Positions 48,413 through 60,619 are shown, numbered from the stretch's first letter. The stretch is 64,000 nt of DNA from Cephalopachus bancanus (GCA_027257055.1 JAPVLO010000205.1:4836001-4900000); one strand, 5' to 3'. A program made the numbers and translations. Notes: generated by a model not told the origin, from the sequence alone.

Positions 48413-48971
48413 CTGGGTCCAACAATTAGGTTCATGAACCATCCTAGAAAAAATGCTATATACCTCATTGCTGAATATCACTAGGGTCACCTTCAAAGTA
48501 CTCCCCTTGGAAGCTATGTGCAGACACCAGTGCCTAGTCCACTTGTCAAAGCAATTTGGGAATTATTTTTCTGGAATGGCCATCAGAGCTTTCATAGTTA
48601 TTTGTTGAGGAATGCCAATTATGTTCACAAATTTGCCATGTGTGCTTACATTGACAGCATTGTACAAATAACTGCATGGAAATACCCTCCCTACTCACCT
48701 GACTGAACCCCAATGACTTTTTTATTTACCCAAAGATAAGGGAAATATTGACAAGAAGATATTTGGTGACAGTCGGGACATCAAGGGTAAAACAACAACT
48801 CTGATGGCCATTCCAGGAAAAGTTTCAAAATTGCTTTGATGGGTGTACTAGGCGTTGGTGTTGATGCATGGCTTTCCGAGGAGAGAACTTTGAAGTTACT
48901 GTGGAGATATTCAGCAATGAGGTATGTAGCACTTTTTCTAGGATGAGTTTGTAAACTTGTCAGACCTTGCA
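48413..48971. mobile_element. Mariner element rearranged into a long inverted repeat
   Basis: The arms at 48413-48590 and 48798-48971 are reverse complements of each other (both contain ATACCTCATTGCTGAATATC when read inward). Each represents the 3' end of a mariner with the transposase C-terminus and 3' untranslated end. The 207-bp spacer carries further transposase in plus orientation: PPYSPD followed by a decayed 'F-LFTQR--REI', the region around the last catalytic Asp of the mariner D,D34D triad. Inserted in antisense L1 ORF2 at a TA. Full of stops; no intact protein. Confidence 0.8.
48591..48797 (+). pseudogene. Mariner transposase C-terminal remnant (spacer of the inverted repeat)
   Basis: In plus frame the stretch 48660-48710 reads QITAWKYPPYSPD, matching the conserved mariner block (a hydrophobic stretch then PPYSPDLAP). 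It continues, after a stop, through a degraded 'P-MTF-LFTQR' segment. The YSPD aspartate is the third catalytic residue in mariner enzymes. Everything upstream of this block is missing. Confidence 0.75.
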
Positions 48972-50149
48972 AAGTGTGAGGTAGGAGTCCAACTTCATTG
49001 TTTTGCATATGGATGTCCAGTTTATGGAAAAGCCTGTTCTTTCTTGCAGTGAATGGTCTTGGCAATCTGGTTGACAGTCATTGGACTGTAGGCAATTGGG
49101 TTTACTTCTAAAGTTCCAATTGATCATTATGTTTATCCAATGATCTTTATGCTAATATCATATTACTGGTGCTTTGTAGTAAATTTTTGAGTATGAATTC
49201 CCCTATTTTATTATTTTTCAAGACCATTTTTGCTTTGGACACCTTTGCAGTCTATAAAAATTTTTTGGATCAACTTTATTTTACATTTTTTGCAAAAAAG
49301 CCATTGGGATTTTTATAGGCATTGCACTGAGCCTATAAATTGCTTTTGGTACTATACCCATCTTAAAATATTAATTCTTCCGTTCCAATTTTTCTTGCCC
49401 TAATAGTTGACTAGAACTTTCAGTACAACGTTAAACCACAGTGGCAGAAGTAGAATCTTGGTTGTATTCCTTTTCTAGTTGATAGCATTCAGTCTTTCAC
49501 CATAAGGTATAATGGTAGCCGTGAGTTTTTCACAAATACCATTTATTGTGTTGAGGAAGCCTCTTTTAATTATGAGATTTCTTAATGTTTTTATGATGAC
49601 ATGATTTTACATTTTGTCAAATGCTCCTTATGAATGAGCTGAGAAGTTATTTTTTTATCTTTGTTTTATCAGTGTGAAGCAGTACACTGATTTTTGCATG
49701 TTAAACCACCATAGCATTTCTTGACTAAATCCCACATGATTATCATATATAATTCTTTTAATATGCTGCTGGATTTTGTTTGATAATTTGTGAGATGTTA
49801 TAAGTTCCTTTATATTGGGGATTTTTTTCTTACTGATAGGATAAATATTTATGGTCCATTTCTCTGATTTTGTTTTCCCAAAATTTCATTAAAATCCTTA
49901 TAAATAATCTTTCTTTTCCCTGAAGTCAAGTGAAATTTCCTCTGAGTTATTTTTCATAAGATAAATAACTATTTCCAAGTACTGCCTACTAGCTCTGTTT
50001 CTAAATCTCTTTAAATTGAGATGGTTAATATATGGTATCATAATAACCCTAGCTTTGCAGTATTAAGACTAGTGGGAGAATTATTGTCAACCATTCTGAT
50101 GTAATTCATCTGATTTTTAAAACCTATATCAACTCATGAGAATTTTCAT

Positions 50150-51950
50150 TTACTTTGTTTATAAGGCGGTATTTTTTCTATAGTACATTGACTTTTATAA
50201 GTACTTGGAATAAACAAGGTTGTCAATTTTCAGGTCTAATACACTGACTATAAAACACTTATATGTAGGACCTAAGTATCTTTTTAAAATTTCTCTTCAA
50301 AATATGGCATATTTGCCTCTCTTTACATAATCGTATTAAACCTATGAATATGCTTTTGCATGTATTGATTTTTCAATTACATTTAGCTATAGTGAGTACT
50401 TAATATTTCTAACAACTAAATTTGGAATTAATTTTACACCTTTTTTTGTTAATTTCCTCACAAGTTAAACATGTTTTCTAATACTATTCTGTTACTGGTG
50501 TACATTCTCAAGTAATTTCCTATGCAATGGTTCATGTGTCATACCTTTTCATGTATAAACATTCACTTCATTCTACTCTTATCCCTGACTGATAATTTAC
50601 TGTAGTATAAATTATATAGGCTGAAAATTATTTTCTATCAGACTCTTGAAGTCATTATTCTATTACTTTGTAGAATGTTAAATTACTTATGAAAATATTA
50701 CCAACCATGTTAATGTACTTTTGTAAATAAAAGGTTATTTTCCCAATGGAGAAAATTTATGATCAACTCGATATTTTTTTGCTCCTCTAGAATGTTTACA
50801 AAAATGAACTTAGGCATTTTGAAAAATATTATTCATTGAACTAGAGGGTCAATGAATACTATTCTTATTCAAATCTATGAATTATGTTCTATTTTTCATA
50901 ATTTTGATAATTGTTAATTTTCTCTATTCTAGTATGCTAAAGAACCATTGATGGCCATTTGAAAGAGGGTTTTATTCAACAGCACTAAGGTCCATTATAA
51001 CTGCTTCAATTTTTCCAAAACCATTACTTGAAAAAAAGAATCTTTTGCTTTGGTTTTGTGGGGCTCTGAACAGCTGCCAGTAATTTTATTAAGGATGATG
51101 TAGGAATGCAGTTGATAGGAATATTTTCAGTTGATCATCTTATTTTCAGTCTTTTTACTACCTGCCATTTTTGATTTGTCAAGTCTGCCTCCCAACGCTC
51201 TAAGAGTATTGCAGAAAGATTTGTGCCTTCTTCACTTCAGTCCTCTTCATAAATATTTCTTGCTGCGGCTGCCTGCATTGTGCTTTATTAGTCAATACTG
51301 TTCTCCAGCCTTCCAGAACTGCTAGAACTTCTGTTAGAACTTCTAGTCTGCTAAAGGCTACCAATTGTTCTCTTAATTTTTATGGCTTATAGTTTGCTTG
51401 TTTGCTTTTAACTCTTTACTCTCATCGTTTAGATCTCACAGAAGGGGAAAAGAAGAATATATTTTTCAATCAGATCCAAAGTTAAGTTCTTAAAAGTTAA
51501 GACTTTTCTAGAGTTTTCTTAAATAATTAACTGATAAGACTCATGGCATTTGGATATGTATGTAGGCTTCATTGAAGCTTTGGAAGATGGAATGTCTTGC
51601 AGACAATGTATTCCTATAGCAATATATACCTATTACCAAAAGTTGTTTGACTTTTTTTTATTGCATAATCATTTGGCTATTTTTTCTGTCACTTAGCCAG
51701 CTTTCTCATTAACCACTCTTTTCCTACCTATCTCATAGGTTAAAATTTTAAATATTTTATGCAGATTATCTATATCTTTTTTATTGATTTTTCCTAAATA
51801 TATCTTCAAGATTTCATCTTCTTTCCAAGTAGCTTATTCATCTAAATGTTTTTTATCCCCCCAAAAAATTTCTGGTAATAACTACTTTGTTTTAAACTTG
51901 TTTCATTAAAACTTCCAAGGCATTGTTTGTACTACTATGCAAACTCTACT
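50150..51950. other. AT-rich DNA, partly old LINE-like, mostly unassigned
   Basis: Parts may continue the antisense ancient L1 (for example 'gaaaattattttctatcagactcttgaagtcattattc' near 50625), but I could not place them confidently. No gene recognised. Confidence 0.4.
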
Positions 51951-51955
51951 ACGTA

Positions 51956-52541
51956 GTATGAGGGGGACCCCATACACACAAAAAATGGAATTATCTTTTT
52001 GAAGGGCAGGCCATTTTTAGTACACTCGAAAATTGTATCTCTGGATTAAATGGTAAACCAAAGTTTTATCTGGAAATTTTGAGATGGTTGCATCATGATT
52101 TGTGGAAAAAACATTCCAAGTTTTGGCAAACAGGTGACTGGTTCTTCCACCATGACAATGCGCCTGCCCACATCGGGCTGAATGTTCAGCAGTTTTAGAC
52201 CAAAGACTGCACATGACTCCCATGCCCCATCCTCCCTATTCACCCAATCTCACCCTGAGCAACTTATTTTTGTTTTCACTAATGAAAAAATGTCCTCAAA
52301 GGGAAACGTTTTGCCCATGTGGAAGAAGTGAAACAAAAACTGGCAGAAGCACTAAAAGGCATTAAAACTGACGAGTTCAAAAACTGTTTTGAGTAGTGGA
52401 TAAAGAGTCTTGAAAGGTGTATTGCATCAGTACAATGAACTTTGAAGGTAAACTTTGAAGGCTACTGAAGCCTAAACATGTAAAAATAAATATATATTTT
52501 TAAATAAATAAACTCCTGATTTTAGGGATCCCCATCCCCCA
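51956..52541 (+). mobile_element. Mariner deletion derivative with transposase C-terminal remnant, plus
   Basis: Left end 'gagggggaccccatacacac' and right end 'aaactcctgattttagggatccccatccccc' are the inverted termini. After the left end the element jumps straight into the C-terminal half of a mariner transposase. Readable blocks are FYLEILR, FWQTGDWFFHHDNAPAH (52128-52176), IHPISP (a decayed YSPDLAP) and KGKRFAHVEEVKQKLAEALK (52299-52358). Asp in HHDNAPAH is the second catalytic residue and is kept, but the third (YSPD) is lost and stops interrupt the frame. Structure and junction match 20362-20893. Confidence 0.88.
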
Positions 52542-52684
52542 GTATTCATTAATATTGACCTTGGCTGTTCAACAGTGTATGCTTCTCCAACACCTAATCT
52601 CCAACACCTAAACAACAATCTGAAAAAGAAAGACTTTATATCTGATGGATAGAAAGTCCCATAAAAATCTCATACCTTACAGCT

Positions 52685-52850
52685 ATAGCTCTCAAAACAT
52701 AGCATTCATCAAAATCACCTGAAGAACTTAGTAAAGTACTGGTTTGAGGTCACACATAATTTCTGATTCACTAGTTCTACATGGAACCCAACAATTTTCA
52801 TTTTTTAAGTTCCTGGATTATTCTGATACTGCTAATGCAGGGAATATAGT
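52685..52850 (+). mobile_element. MER5-type hAT-Charlie MITE, diverged
   Basis: 'gctctcaaaacatagcattcatcaaaatcacctgaagaacttagtaaagtac ... taatttctgattcactagttctacatggaacccaacaattttcattttttaag' follows the MER5A pattern (TTCTCAAAC...ATCAGAATCACCTGGGAGCTT ... TGATTCAGTAGGTCTGGG...GGCATTTTAA). Confidence 0.75.
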
Positions 52851-52854
52851 ATGA

Positions 52855-53745
52855 CAATATTTGCACTGAAATATTTCAATATGAATACCTATGTTTTCAA
52901 TATGTATTCAGTAGTGAAGAAAGATGTATGAGAAGGGTATAGCAGAAAACTTAATGTATTTATTTGTCTAGTGGTTTCACAAATATCTCACATTCTTTGG
53001 TAAAATGATCAAAGCACACACAAGCACTCTGACTCCATCTTATTGTTGCAAATACAATAAGGATTAGACAAAAACTCAGAAACAAATATGGACCTCATTT
53101 CTCTTTGCCAGCATTTGTGCTATCTATATAAGTCCAATATTTATGAGTGTTTGTGGGCTAATGGAAAATATTAATTAAAGATACTGTGCTTAAGAATACA
53201 AAGCAGTTTCTCCCTTAACAATCATAAAATGTATACCAATGGCTGAAATAAAACCAGAATTGTTAATTTCCCATTCTATTGAGCATAAATATAAATATTC
53301 CATATGGAAAAATAAAGATAAAATATAAAATAATTTTTATTAGTAGAAAGTGAACTTACAAAGATTCAAATTTACATGTTTTTTAAAAACTGAATGTATC
53401 TCATGATTAAACTTTTAAAAAAGCCAGATAGCATAAATAAAATATCTACTTCCTGAAAATTTGAATTAATGGGAAACTGTTTTCTGAGCATATATTCTTC
53501 AGGTATGTGTGTATATATGTGTGTCTGTGTGTGTGATTATGTGGTAAATATAGGACATTTTCAAAACATTTTACACAATAAAATGAATGAATTGGAAAAG
53601 CTGCCTTCCACATCATATTTATAAACAAGCTTTTGCAGATTTATTTGATAAGTTAGATTTTGGTTTATTACATTCAGTGTGATAATAAAATAAATTTTAT
53701 AATCTTTGTTTATCTTAATTACTTTCTGTAAAATATCATTTAACA
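52855..53745. other. Unique AT-rich DNA
   Basis: Only a short TG-rich stretch (53506-53535) stands out. Confidence 0.6.
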
Positions 53746-53749
53746 CTAT

Positions 53750-54005
53750 ATTTTCAGCACTTTATGTTATCAAATATGCTTCTGACACATGATTTTTAAT
53801 GTCCAAATAATATTACATCATATGAATATGGCATAAATTAAGTATGTGTCTCTTTTGTTGGAAATTAAAAAATATATATTTCCTGAGAGTGGAATTGCTG
53901 ACTTAAAATACAAATATATTCATGACTTTTAATAATGTTTTTAAAAGCCATTATACTCCTACTTGCAGTGAGAACATACGTGTTAAAGTGCCATTATAAA
54001 TAAAT
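53750..54005 (-). repeat. Possible ancient L1 fragment, minus
   Basis: 'ttcctgagagtggaattgctgac' and 'agccattatactcctacttgcagtgagaacatacg' resemble antisense L1M ORF2/3'UTR phrases ('aagtggaattgctgggtcaaag', 'tacactcccaccagcagtgtatgagagt'), heavily decayed. Confidence 0.45.
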
Positions 54006-54335
54006 ACTTTGCTATTTTTTTATATTTATATTTTTGCAATTTACATTTTTGCAATTTTGGTAGATAAAATTATAATATTTCAATGTAGCTTTAATTAGCA
54101 TTTTTGTAACTATGTGGTAGTTCATTTAAAATATATTTTTTGGCTAATTTTTTTCTGCAGTTTCAAATATAGCTATGACTTTAGTGGTCGTAATCTATCA
54201 TGTTAAAACAGAAAAAGAATTATTAAAATTGTGTAACTGTTACTTTCATACTATTTTTTAATTTAAAAACTGATTTTGTGGGATAAATATATGCAAGATT
54301 AGTAGAACTAATTTTTAATAATTAGAATTACAAAT

Positions 54336-54400
54336 GTTTCTCTTTTTCTCTGCCTCTCTCTTTCTGTCTCTCTCTCTCTCTCTTCCCTTTTTCCCTCTAC
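54336..54400 (+). repeat. (TC)n-rich pyrimidine tract
   Basis: Almost pure pyrimidine with TCTCTCTCTCTC at its core. Confidence 0.9.
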
Positions 54401-54846
54401 TTTTCAACTCTTAGGAATGGCTTATTTAAACTCACATCAAATCGAGAATCCTGCATAGTTTTATGATTAAGAAAAGCTACAGCTCATACTTGATCCAAAA
54501 TGTGATATATGAATATTATATTTCCTAGAATAAATGCTTTTACTTTTTAAGGTAATATAACTCATTAAAAGTCATATGAATATGTTTACTTTCATTACGG
54601 TTTATCAAATCAATATAATTCTATTACCAAATTGAAGCATGATAAAGTGATAACATCTTTAAGAACTCACTGAAAGACATCACATGAGAGTGAAATCTAC
54701 AGTTTTTAACCTTCAGATGTATTGTTTCACTATTCTAGTTGTGTGTGAATCAACTACAATGAGTGACTTCATCTTTTAATCTAGGGCCATTATTTCATTT
54801 TTTAGAAAGAAATATATTCATTTAAATCAGCTCATTACTAAACATT

Positions 54847-54849
<3 letters not shown>

Positions 54850-54912
<63 letters not shown>
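54850..54912 (+). repeat. Compound (GA)n(GT)n microsatellite
   Basis: About 35 bp of uninterrupted GA followed directly by about 28 bp of GT. Confidence 0.97.
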
Positions 54913-54916
<4 letters not shown>

Positions 54917-55064
54917 TATGCTCTTGTGAGCTTGATGTGTTCTCTCAGTCAGATAACAATATCAGTTCTATGAGTGTGTAATAATACAAGAGAATCAGCA
55001 CAAAGGATCTGAAGGCATATTTGATATGAAATTAGGCAAATAAAACAGAGGTAGTTGTGTGTGT

Positions 55065-55110
55065 ATGAAAGAGAGAGGGAGAGGAGGGAGAGGGAGGGAG
55101 GGAGAGAGAA
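55065..55110 (+). repeat. GGGA-rich purine tract
   Basis: AGAGAGGGAGAGGAGGGAGA followed by further GGGA units; nearly all purine. Confidence 0.9.
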
Positions 55111-55542
55111 GAAATATTTGAGGAGTAACTTTTAAGTCTTTTGGGTGGGATGAATTAAATAGAACTAATTGCTAAATTTCTAATTATTAGACATCTATAC
55201 AAATGTTGAGAGTAAATTTTTAAATAGGGCATAACATTTTTGAAAAATGGTTACTGAGCAAACAGCTAAAATAGGCTTTACAATTTCAGAGAAGATTGAA
55301 TTTTAGTTTATGATTGACTGTCTTCCAGCAATAGAATTGGCATAGGGAGCTAAATGTGACTCCACTGTGATAAGAAATGGGAAAACATAGAAAAAGTAAT
55401 TGCTTTAGCAATGATCTCCTTTATAAGTGATGGATTATTTCAGGTAGAATTTGGTAACCTTTCTGTGACTGGCACATTTTTTTAGCACTCTAGGAGGTCA
55501 AATATCTCAGTGTAGAGAAGAGGGCACTGTTTAGAAACCTGC

Positions 55543-56193
55543 AAGGATGTGGAGAAAAGGAATGCTTCTACACTGCTGGTGGGAATGCAAACTAGTGCAA
55601 CCTCTTTGGAACACAGTGTGGCGATTTCTGAAAGAACTAGAAATTGACCTTCCATATGACCCAGCAATATCCCTATTGGGAATATACCCGGAGGAATTCA
55701 AATCATTCTACAAAAAAAGATAATTGTACATGCATGTTTGTTGCACTTCTATTCACAATAACAAAAACATGGAACCAACCATGTTGCCCATCAAAGCTGG
55801 ACTGGATTAAAAAAATGTAGTACATATACACAATGGAATATTATGCAGCCATAAAGAAGGACAAACGTGGATTTCACAGCAACTTGGAAGGATTTAGAGT
55901 CGATCATACTCAGTGATCTATCACAGAAACAAAGAACAGAGTACCATATGTTCTTACTCATAAGTGGACCTTGAACAATTATCATAATACTATAAGAAAG
56001 GGATTGGCAGTAATGGGAAACTGCCAGAGGAGCAGGGGTGGAATTGGCAGTTGGAGGAAACTGCCAGAGGAGGGAGGGGCACACCTCATCAACAAGGGTG
56101 CCTACATGATGAACATTTGTATACCTAACCCTGAATTGTACCCCACATCTTTAAAGTAAAAAATAATAAATAATAAAAGTAAATAATAATAAT
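55543..56193 (+). mobile_element. L1 3' end (end of ORF2 plus 3'UTR), lineage-specific, plus
   Basis: Begins 'aaggatgtggagaaaagg' and runs through the last ~100 codons of ORF2 ('ctgctggtgggaatgcaaac', 'cagcaatatccctattgggaatatacc', 'caatggaatattatgcagccataaag'). It then runs into a 3'UTR with two copies of an 'AAACTGCCAGAGGAG' motif (56020-56075) and the end GTATACCTAACCCTGAATTG plus a TAATAA-rich tail. The flank AACCTGC occurs at 55536-55542 and 56194-56200. It is strongly 5'-truncated, as usual. Although well matched, its ORF2 part is a fragment and not functional. Confidence 0.95.
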
Positions 56194-56204
56194 AACCTGC
56201 TACC

Positions 56205-57358
56205 ATTCATTTGCAACTGAAGTGATGTTAGTGTCATTGTGCACCAGGGCATGTTTTTCTGTGTCTGTGAATATGAAGTAAAGAGGAAATATACCTCCTA
56301 AAGATTTTTCGATGTGATACTCTTCAGGGTCTAATGAGATCAGTCAACTGCAGATAAACAACCTGATGTTGAACTTGCAGTTGACCATCTCCTCATCTAA
56401 CCCATTTGTCTTTAGCTTTTCTTACAGAGGGAATTGTAGTGTATATTTAGGGCAAAAGAAATGCCTATTTTATATGACTATTTCAGAAAAGAAATAAGAC
56501 TAATCAATAAAGATGTAGCCAAGGTTGACTTTTAGATCCGTCCTGTTTTTCTCTTCTGACCAGCCACATATGTTTGGAAAACTAATCATTTACTTTGACA
56601 GACTTATTCTGCCTCACACCTTCCACTGAATTTTCTGAAAAAGCAAAAAGTATTTTGTGCTCTGGCATTCACACACCAGGTGATCTAATTTTTGCCTGTT
56701 GGCTCACAATAGGCATTTGGAGATTTTCTCCCTGACCTGAATCGATTCTCCAACTGACAGAGCAAAGTAAATCTTGGACAAAAACAAAGAATGTGTTTCT
56801 ACTTGCAAGGTCAGTGTAAATTATGGAGAATTAATGTACTGTAGTGATAGATTAGGATCCTATAAGTGCTTTTGTTTGGATAGAAATATCAAAATACTAA
56901 AGCCTATTGAGTTAGACATATACATAATTTTTTGTTGTTTATTTTGATTATTTGCTTGCATCATTTAGCTCCCTTGACGCTTCATTAATTTCACGGGTAG
57001 GACTTGGGGAGTCTCCTGTTTCAGTTGCAGAAGAAACTGGGTTAGTCACAGATAACTCTTGTTGGTATGCTTCATCTGACAGCGATACTAGGATAGTATG
57101 GCAATAGGATATGTTTTGTCCTCCAAATCATCAGCCTCAAAAATTTCTTCCTAATTTTGGCTCTGTTTTCTATTATTTATGTAAACTTTAAAAATGCACT
57201 TGTGTCATAGTTTTGATGTGTATGGAGTAATGTGTACTAGAAAAAAAAATATTGATATCTAGGCGAATTAGAATATTTTCTTTGCTTATTTTCTATAATG
57301 GTAACTAATAGTATTTCAGTTATGGAAAGCTCTCATATTCTATTCTTTTCATTATTTT
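56205..57358. other. Unique DNA
   Basis: No gene or repeat recognised; less AT-rich than most of the window in 56220-56800. Confidence 0.6.
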
Positions 57359-57691
57359 AATAGTTTTAAGAATGCAAGTGATTTTTGGTTACATGGCTGC
57401 TTTGTATAGTGGTGATGAAGTCTGGGCTTTAAGTGTACCAATCACCCCCACTATTATGTGATTGGTAATTTTTCACCCATATCCCCCTTCCATCCTCTTC
57501 CTTCTGAATCTGCAGTGTCCTTTATGCCATTCTATATGTCTTTGCAGACCATTAACTTAGCTCACAATTAAAAGTGGTTTTCCATTACTGCATTACTTCC
57601 GTTAGTCACCAATTAATGGTCACCGATTCCATTCGAGTTGCTACAAAAGACATTATCTTGTTCTTTCTTATGGTTGAGTAGTATTCCATGT

Positions 57692-57702
57692 TGTGTGTGT
57701 GT

Positions 57703-57745
<43 letters not shown>
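57692..57745 (+). repeat. (GT)n microsatellite
   Basis: A GT array with one GG interruption, sitting exactly where antisense L1 3'UTRs carry GTATTCCATGGTGTATATAT. It probably grew from that seed. Confidence 0.95.
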
Positions 57746-57748
<3 letters not shown>

Positions 57749-60318
57749 ATATACACATACCACATTCGCATTATGAATTGATTAGTTTATAGGCATTGTT
57801 TCCATATCTTTGCAATTGTGAATTGTCCTGCTATAAACATGCAAGTACAGCTATCTTTTTATTTAACAGCGTCACTTCCTTTGGATACCAAGTAGTGGGA
57901 TTGCTGGATCAAACAGTAGATCTATTTTTAGTTATTTAAAAAATCCTATGCTAATTTTCATACAAGTTGTATTAATTTACATTCCCACAATAATGTATGA
58001 GTATTGAGTGTTCCCTTTTCACTCTATCCATGCCAACATCTGTTTGTTTTGTTTGTTTGTTTTACTAATAGTCATTCTGACTGGTGTGAAATATCTCATT
58101 GTAGTTTTAATTTGCATTTCTCTGATGATTAGTGATGTTGAACATTTTGTTTCATATCTTTATTGGCCATTTGTATATCTTCTTTTGAAAGATGTTTGTT
58201 CATGTCATTTGACCCCTTCTTAATAGGGTTGTTTTTCACTTGCTGATTTGAGTTCTTTGTAGATTCTGGATGTTAGTCCCTTGTCAGATGTATTGTTTAC
58301 AAATATTTTCTCCCATTCTATAGGTTGCCTATATGCTCTGTTGATTATTTCTTTTACTGTGCAAAAGCTTTTCCATTTGATTAGGTCCCACTTACTTATT
58401 GTTTTTATTACATTTGCTTTTGGGTTCTTAGCCATAAATTCTTTGCCGAGGCCAATGTCCACAGAATTTTTCCTAAGATTTCTTTGAGGATTTTTATGGT
58501 TTCATGTCTGACATTTAAGTCTTTACTCCATATTGTGTTAATTTTTGTATATGGGTTGAGAGATAGAGATTCAGTTTCATTTTTCTGCATGTAATTATTC
58601 AATTTTCCCAGCACCATTTGTTGAATAGGGTGTCCTTTCCCCATCTTATGTTTTTGTCTGCTTTGTCAAAGATCAGTTGGTTGTAGGAGTAGTGTATACA
58701 AAAAAAAATTATTTTTTTCTCAATAAAAATATTTATTTATTTTTGAATTCTCTATTCTGTTTCTTTGGTCAAAGTGTCTACTCTTGTAAAGGTACCATGC
58801 TGTTCTGGTTACCATAGCCTTGTAGTATAATTTCAAGTCAGGAATATAAGCCTCTACCTTTGTTTCTTTTGTTTGTTTGTTTTGCTTTTACTTGGGATTT
58901 GCCTTGGCTATTTGGGCTCTTTTTTTTTTTTGGTTTCAGATTAATTTTAGAATTATTTTTTCTAATTCTGTGAAAAATGATGTGGATAGTTTAATAAGGG
59001 TTGCATCGAATCCGTTGATTACTTTGAGTAGTATAGTCATTTTAACAATGTAGATGTTTTTCATTTGCTTGTGTCCTCCACAATCTCTTTCATCAGTGAT
59101 TTGTAGTTTTTTTTTTTAAAGATCTTTCACCTCCTTCATTAGCAATATTCGTAGATAGTTTATTTTGGGGCGGCTTTTGTAAATGGCGTTGAGTTCTTGA
59201 TTTGACTCTCAATTTGGTCATTTTTGGTTTATAGCAGTGCCACTGATTTGTGTGGTTTGATTTTGTAACCTGAATTATTTGATTAAGTTCAGGAATCTTT
59301 TGGAGGAGCCTTTAGATTTTTTATGTCTAAGATCATATCATTGGGAAACATATAGTTTAATATCTCATTTTCCAGTTTGGATGCTGTGTATTCCTTTCTC
59401 TTGCCTCATTACTCTGGCTAAGAAGTCCAATACTATGTTGAATAGAACTAATGAAAATGAGAATCCTTGCCATGTACCAGTTCTGAGAGATAATGTGTTC
59501 AACATTTTTCCATTTAGGATGATGATGACTGTGGGTTTGTTGTATAGGCTTTTATTATTTTGAGGTATGTTTCTTCTATGCCTATTTTGTTGAGAGTTTT
59601 TTTTTTTTTTTTATGAAGGGATGCTGGATTTTATCAAATGCTTTTTCTGTATCTCTTAAAATGATCATACGATTTTTGTTTCTACTTCTGTTTATGTGGT
59701 TGATTGCATTTATTGGTTTGCATGTGATAAACCATTCTTACTTCTTGGGATAAAACTCATTTGATTATGATGAATTAGTTTTTTGATGTGCTCTTTGATT
59801 TGGTTTTTTAGCATTTTGTTGAGAATTTTTATGTCTTGTTCCTTAGGGATATTTGTCTGTAGTTTTCTTTTTTGTTGTGTTGTTTTCAGGCTTTGGTAGC
59901 AGAGTAATGCTAGTTTCATAGAATGAGTAGGGAGAATAATCTCTTTCTCAGTTTTATGGAGTAGTTCCAGTAGTATTATACTAGGTCTTCTTTGAAAGAC
60001 TAGCAGAATTTGGCTAAAAATCTATCAGGGTCTAAGTTTTTTGTATGTTTGTTTTTGTTTTTGTTTTGGGAGACTTTTGATTACTGATTCAATCTCGCTA
60101 GTTGCTATTGGTCTGTTCAGGATTTCTGTTTCTTCCAGATTCAACATTGGGATTGTATGTTTCCAGAACGTGTACATTTCCTCTAGATGATCTAGTTTGT
60201 TTGCATAGAGGTATTCATAATTATCTTGGATGGTCTTTTGTACTTCCATGGTATCAGTTGTAATGTCTCTATTTTCTTTTCTGATTGAGCTCATTTGAAT
60301 CTTCTCTTTTTTCTTCTT

Positions 60319-60619
60319 CCTCTATGTTTTATTTTTTTGAGTTGGAATCTCAATCTGTCACCCAGGTTGAAGTGCAGTGGCATGCTCACAGCCACCCCAG
60401 AATCGACCTGCTGGGTTCAGGCGATTCTTCCGCTCAACTTTCCAAGTAGCTGGAACTACAGGTGTGCTCTACCATGCCCAGCTAATTTTTTGATTTATTG
60501 TAGAGATGAGGTCTTGCCAAGTTGCCCAGGCCGTTCTCAAGCCTGTGGACTCAGGCAGTCCTCCTACCTCAGCTTCCCAAAGTGCTGGAATTACAGGCTT
60601 GAGCTTTCATGCCCAGCTT
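60319..60619 (-). mobile_element. Alu SINE, lineage-type dimer, minus, nested in L1 ORF2
   Basis: An antisense Alu with a 'ttttttgatttattgtagagatgag' lineage linker and a decayed tail. The flanking duplication CTTTTTTCTTCTT (60306-60318 and about 60620-60632) marks the insertion inside the older L1. The 141-codon plus-strand frame at 60295-60720 is Alu/L1. Confidence 0.9.

Larger units (their letters stand above)
47755..50150 (-). mobile_element. Ancient L1 (L1M-like) ORF2 remnant, minus, interrupted by a mariner
   Basis: Antisense ORF2 landmarks: 'atttatttaatgactaattatggtgagcatctttttatg' (47865), 'ttcttatcagatatatttggcaatactttc' (48130), 'gtcccatttatgtaattttgtttg' (48250), break at the mariner (48413-48971), then 'gtgtgaggtaggagtccaacttcattgttttgcatatggatgtcc' (48974), 'ggtgctttgtagtaaatttttgag' (49168) and 'cttttaatatgctgctggattttgtttg' (49755). 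Sequence on the two sides of the mariner is continuous in L1 consensus. A segment near 48000-48062 repeats one that recurs at 49308-49381. Confidence 0.8.

Noticed and set aside
52017..52243. Two minus-strand frames of 65-68 codons
   Set aside because: They are the opposite strand of the mariner remnant at 51956-52541, whose coding sense is plus.
58220..60294. L1 ORF2-like proteins on the minus strand as genes
   Set aside because: They are short broken pieces of one decayed ORF2 with frameshifts, stops and nested insertions; annotated as part of the transposon.
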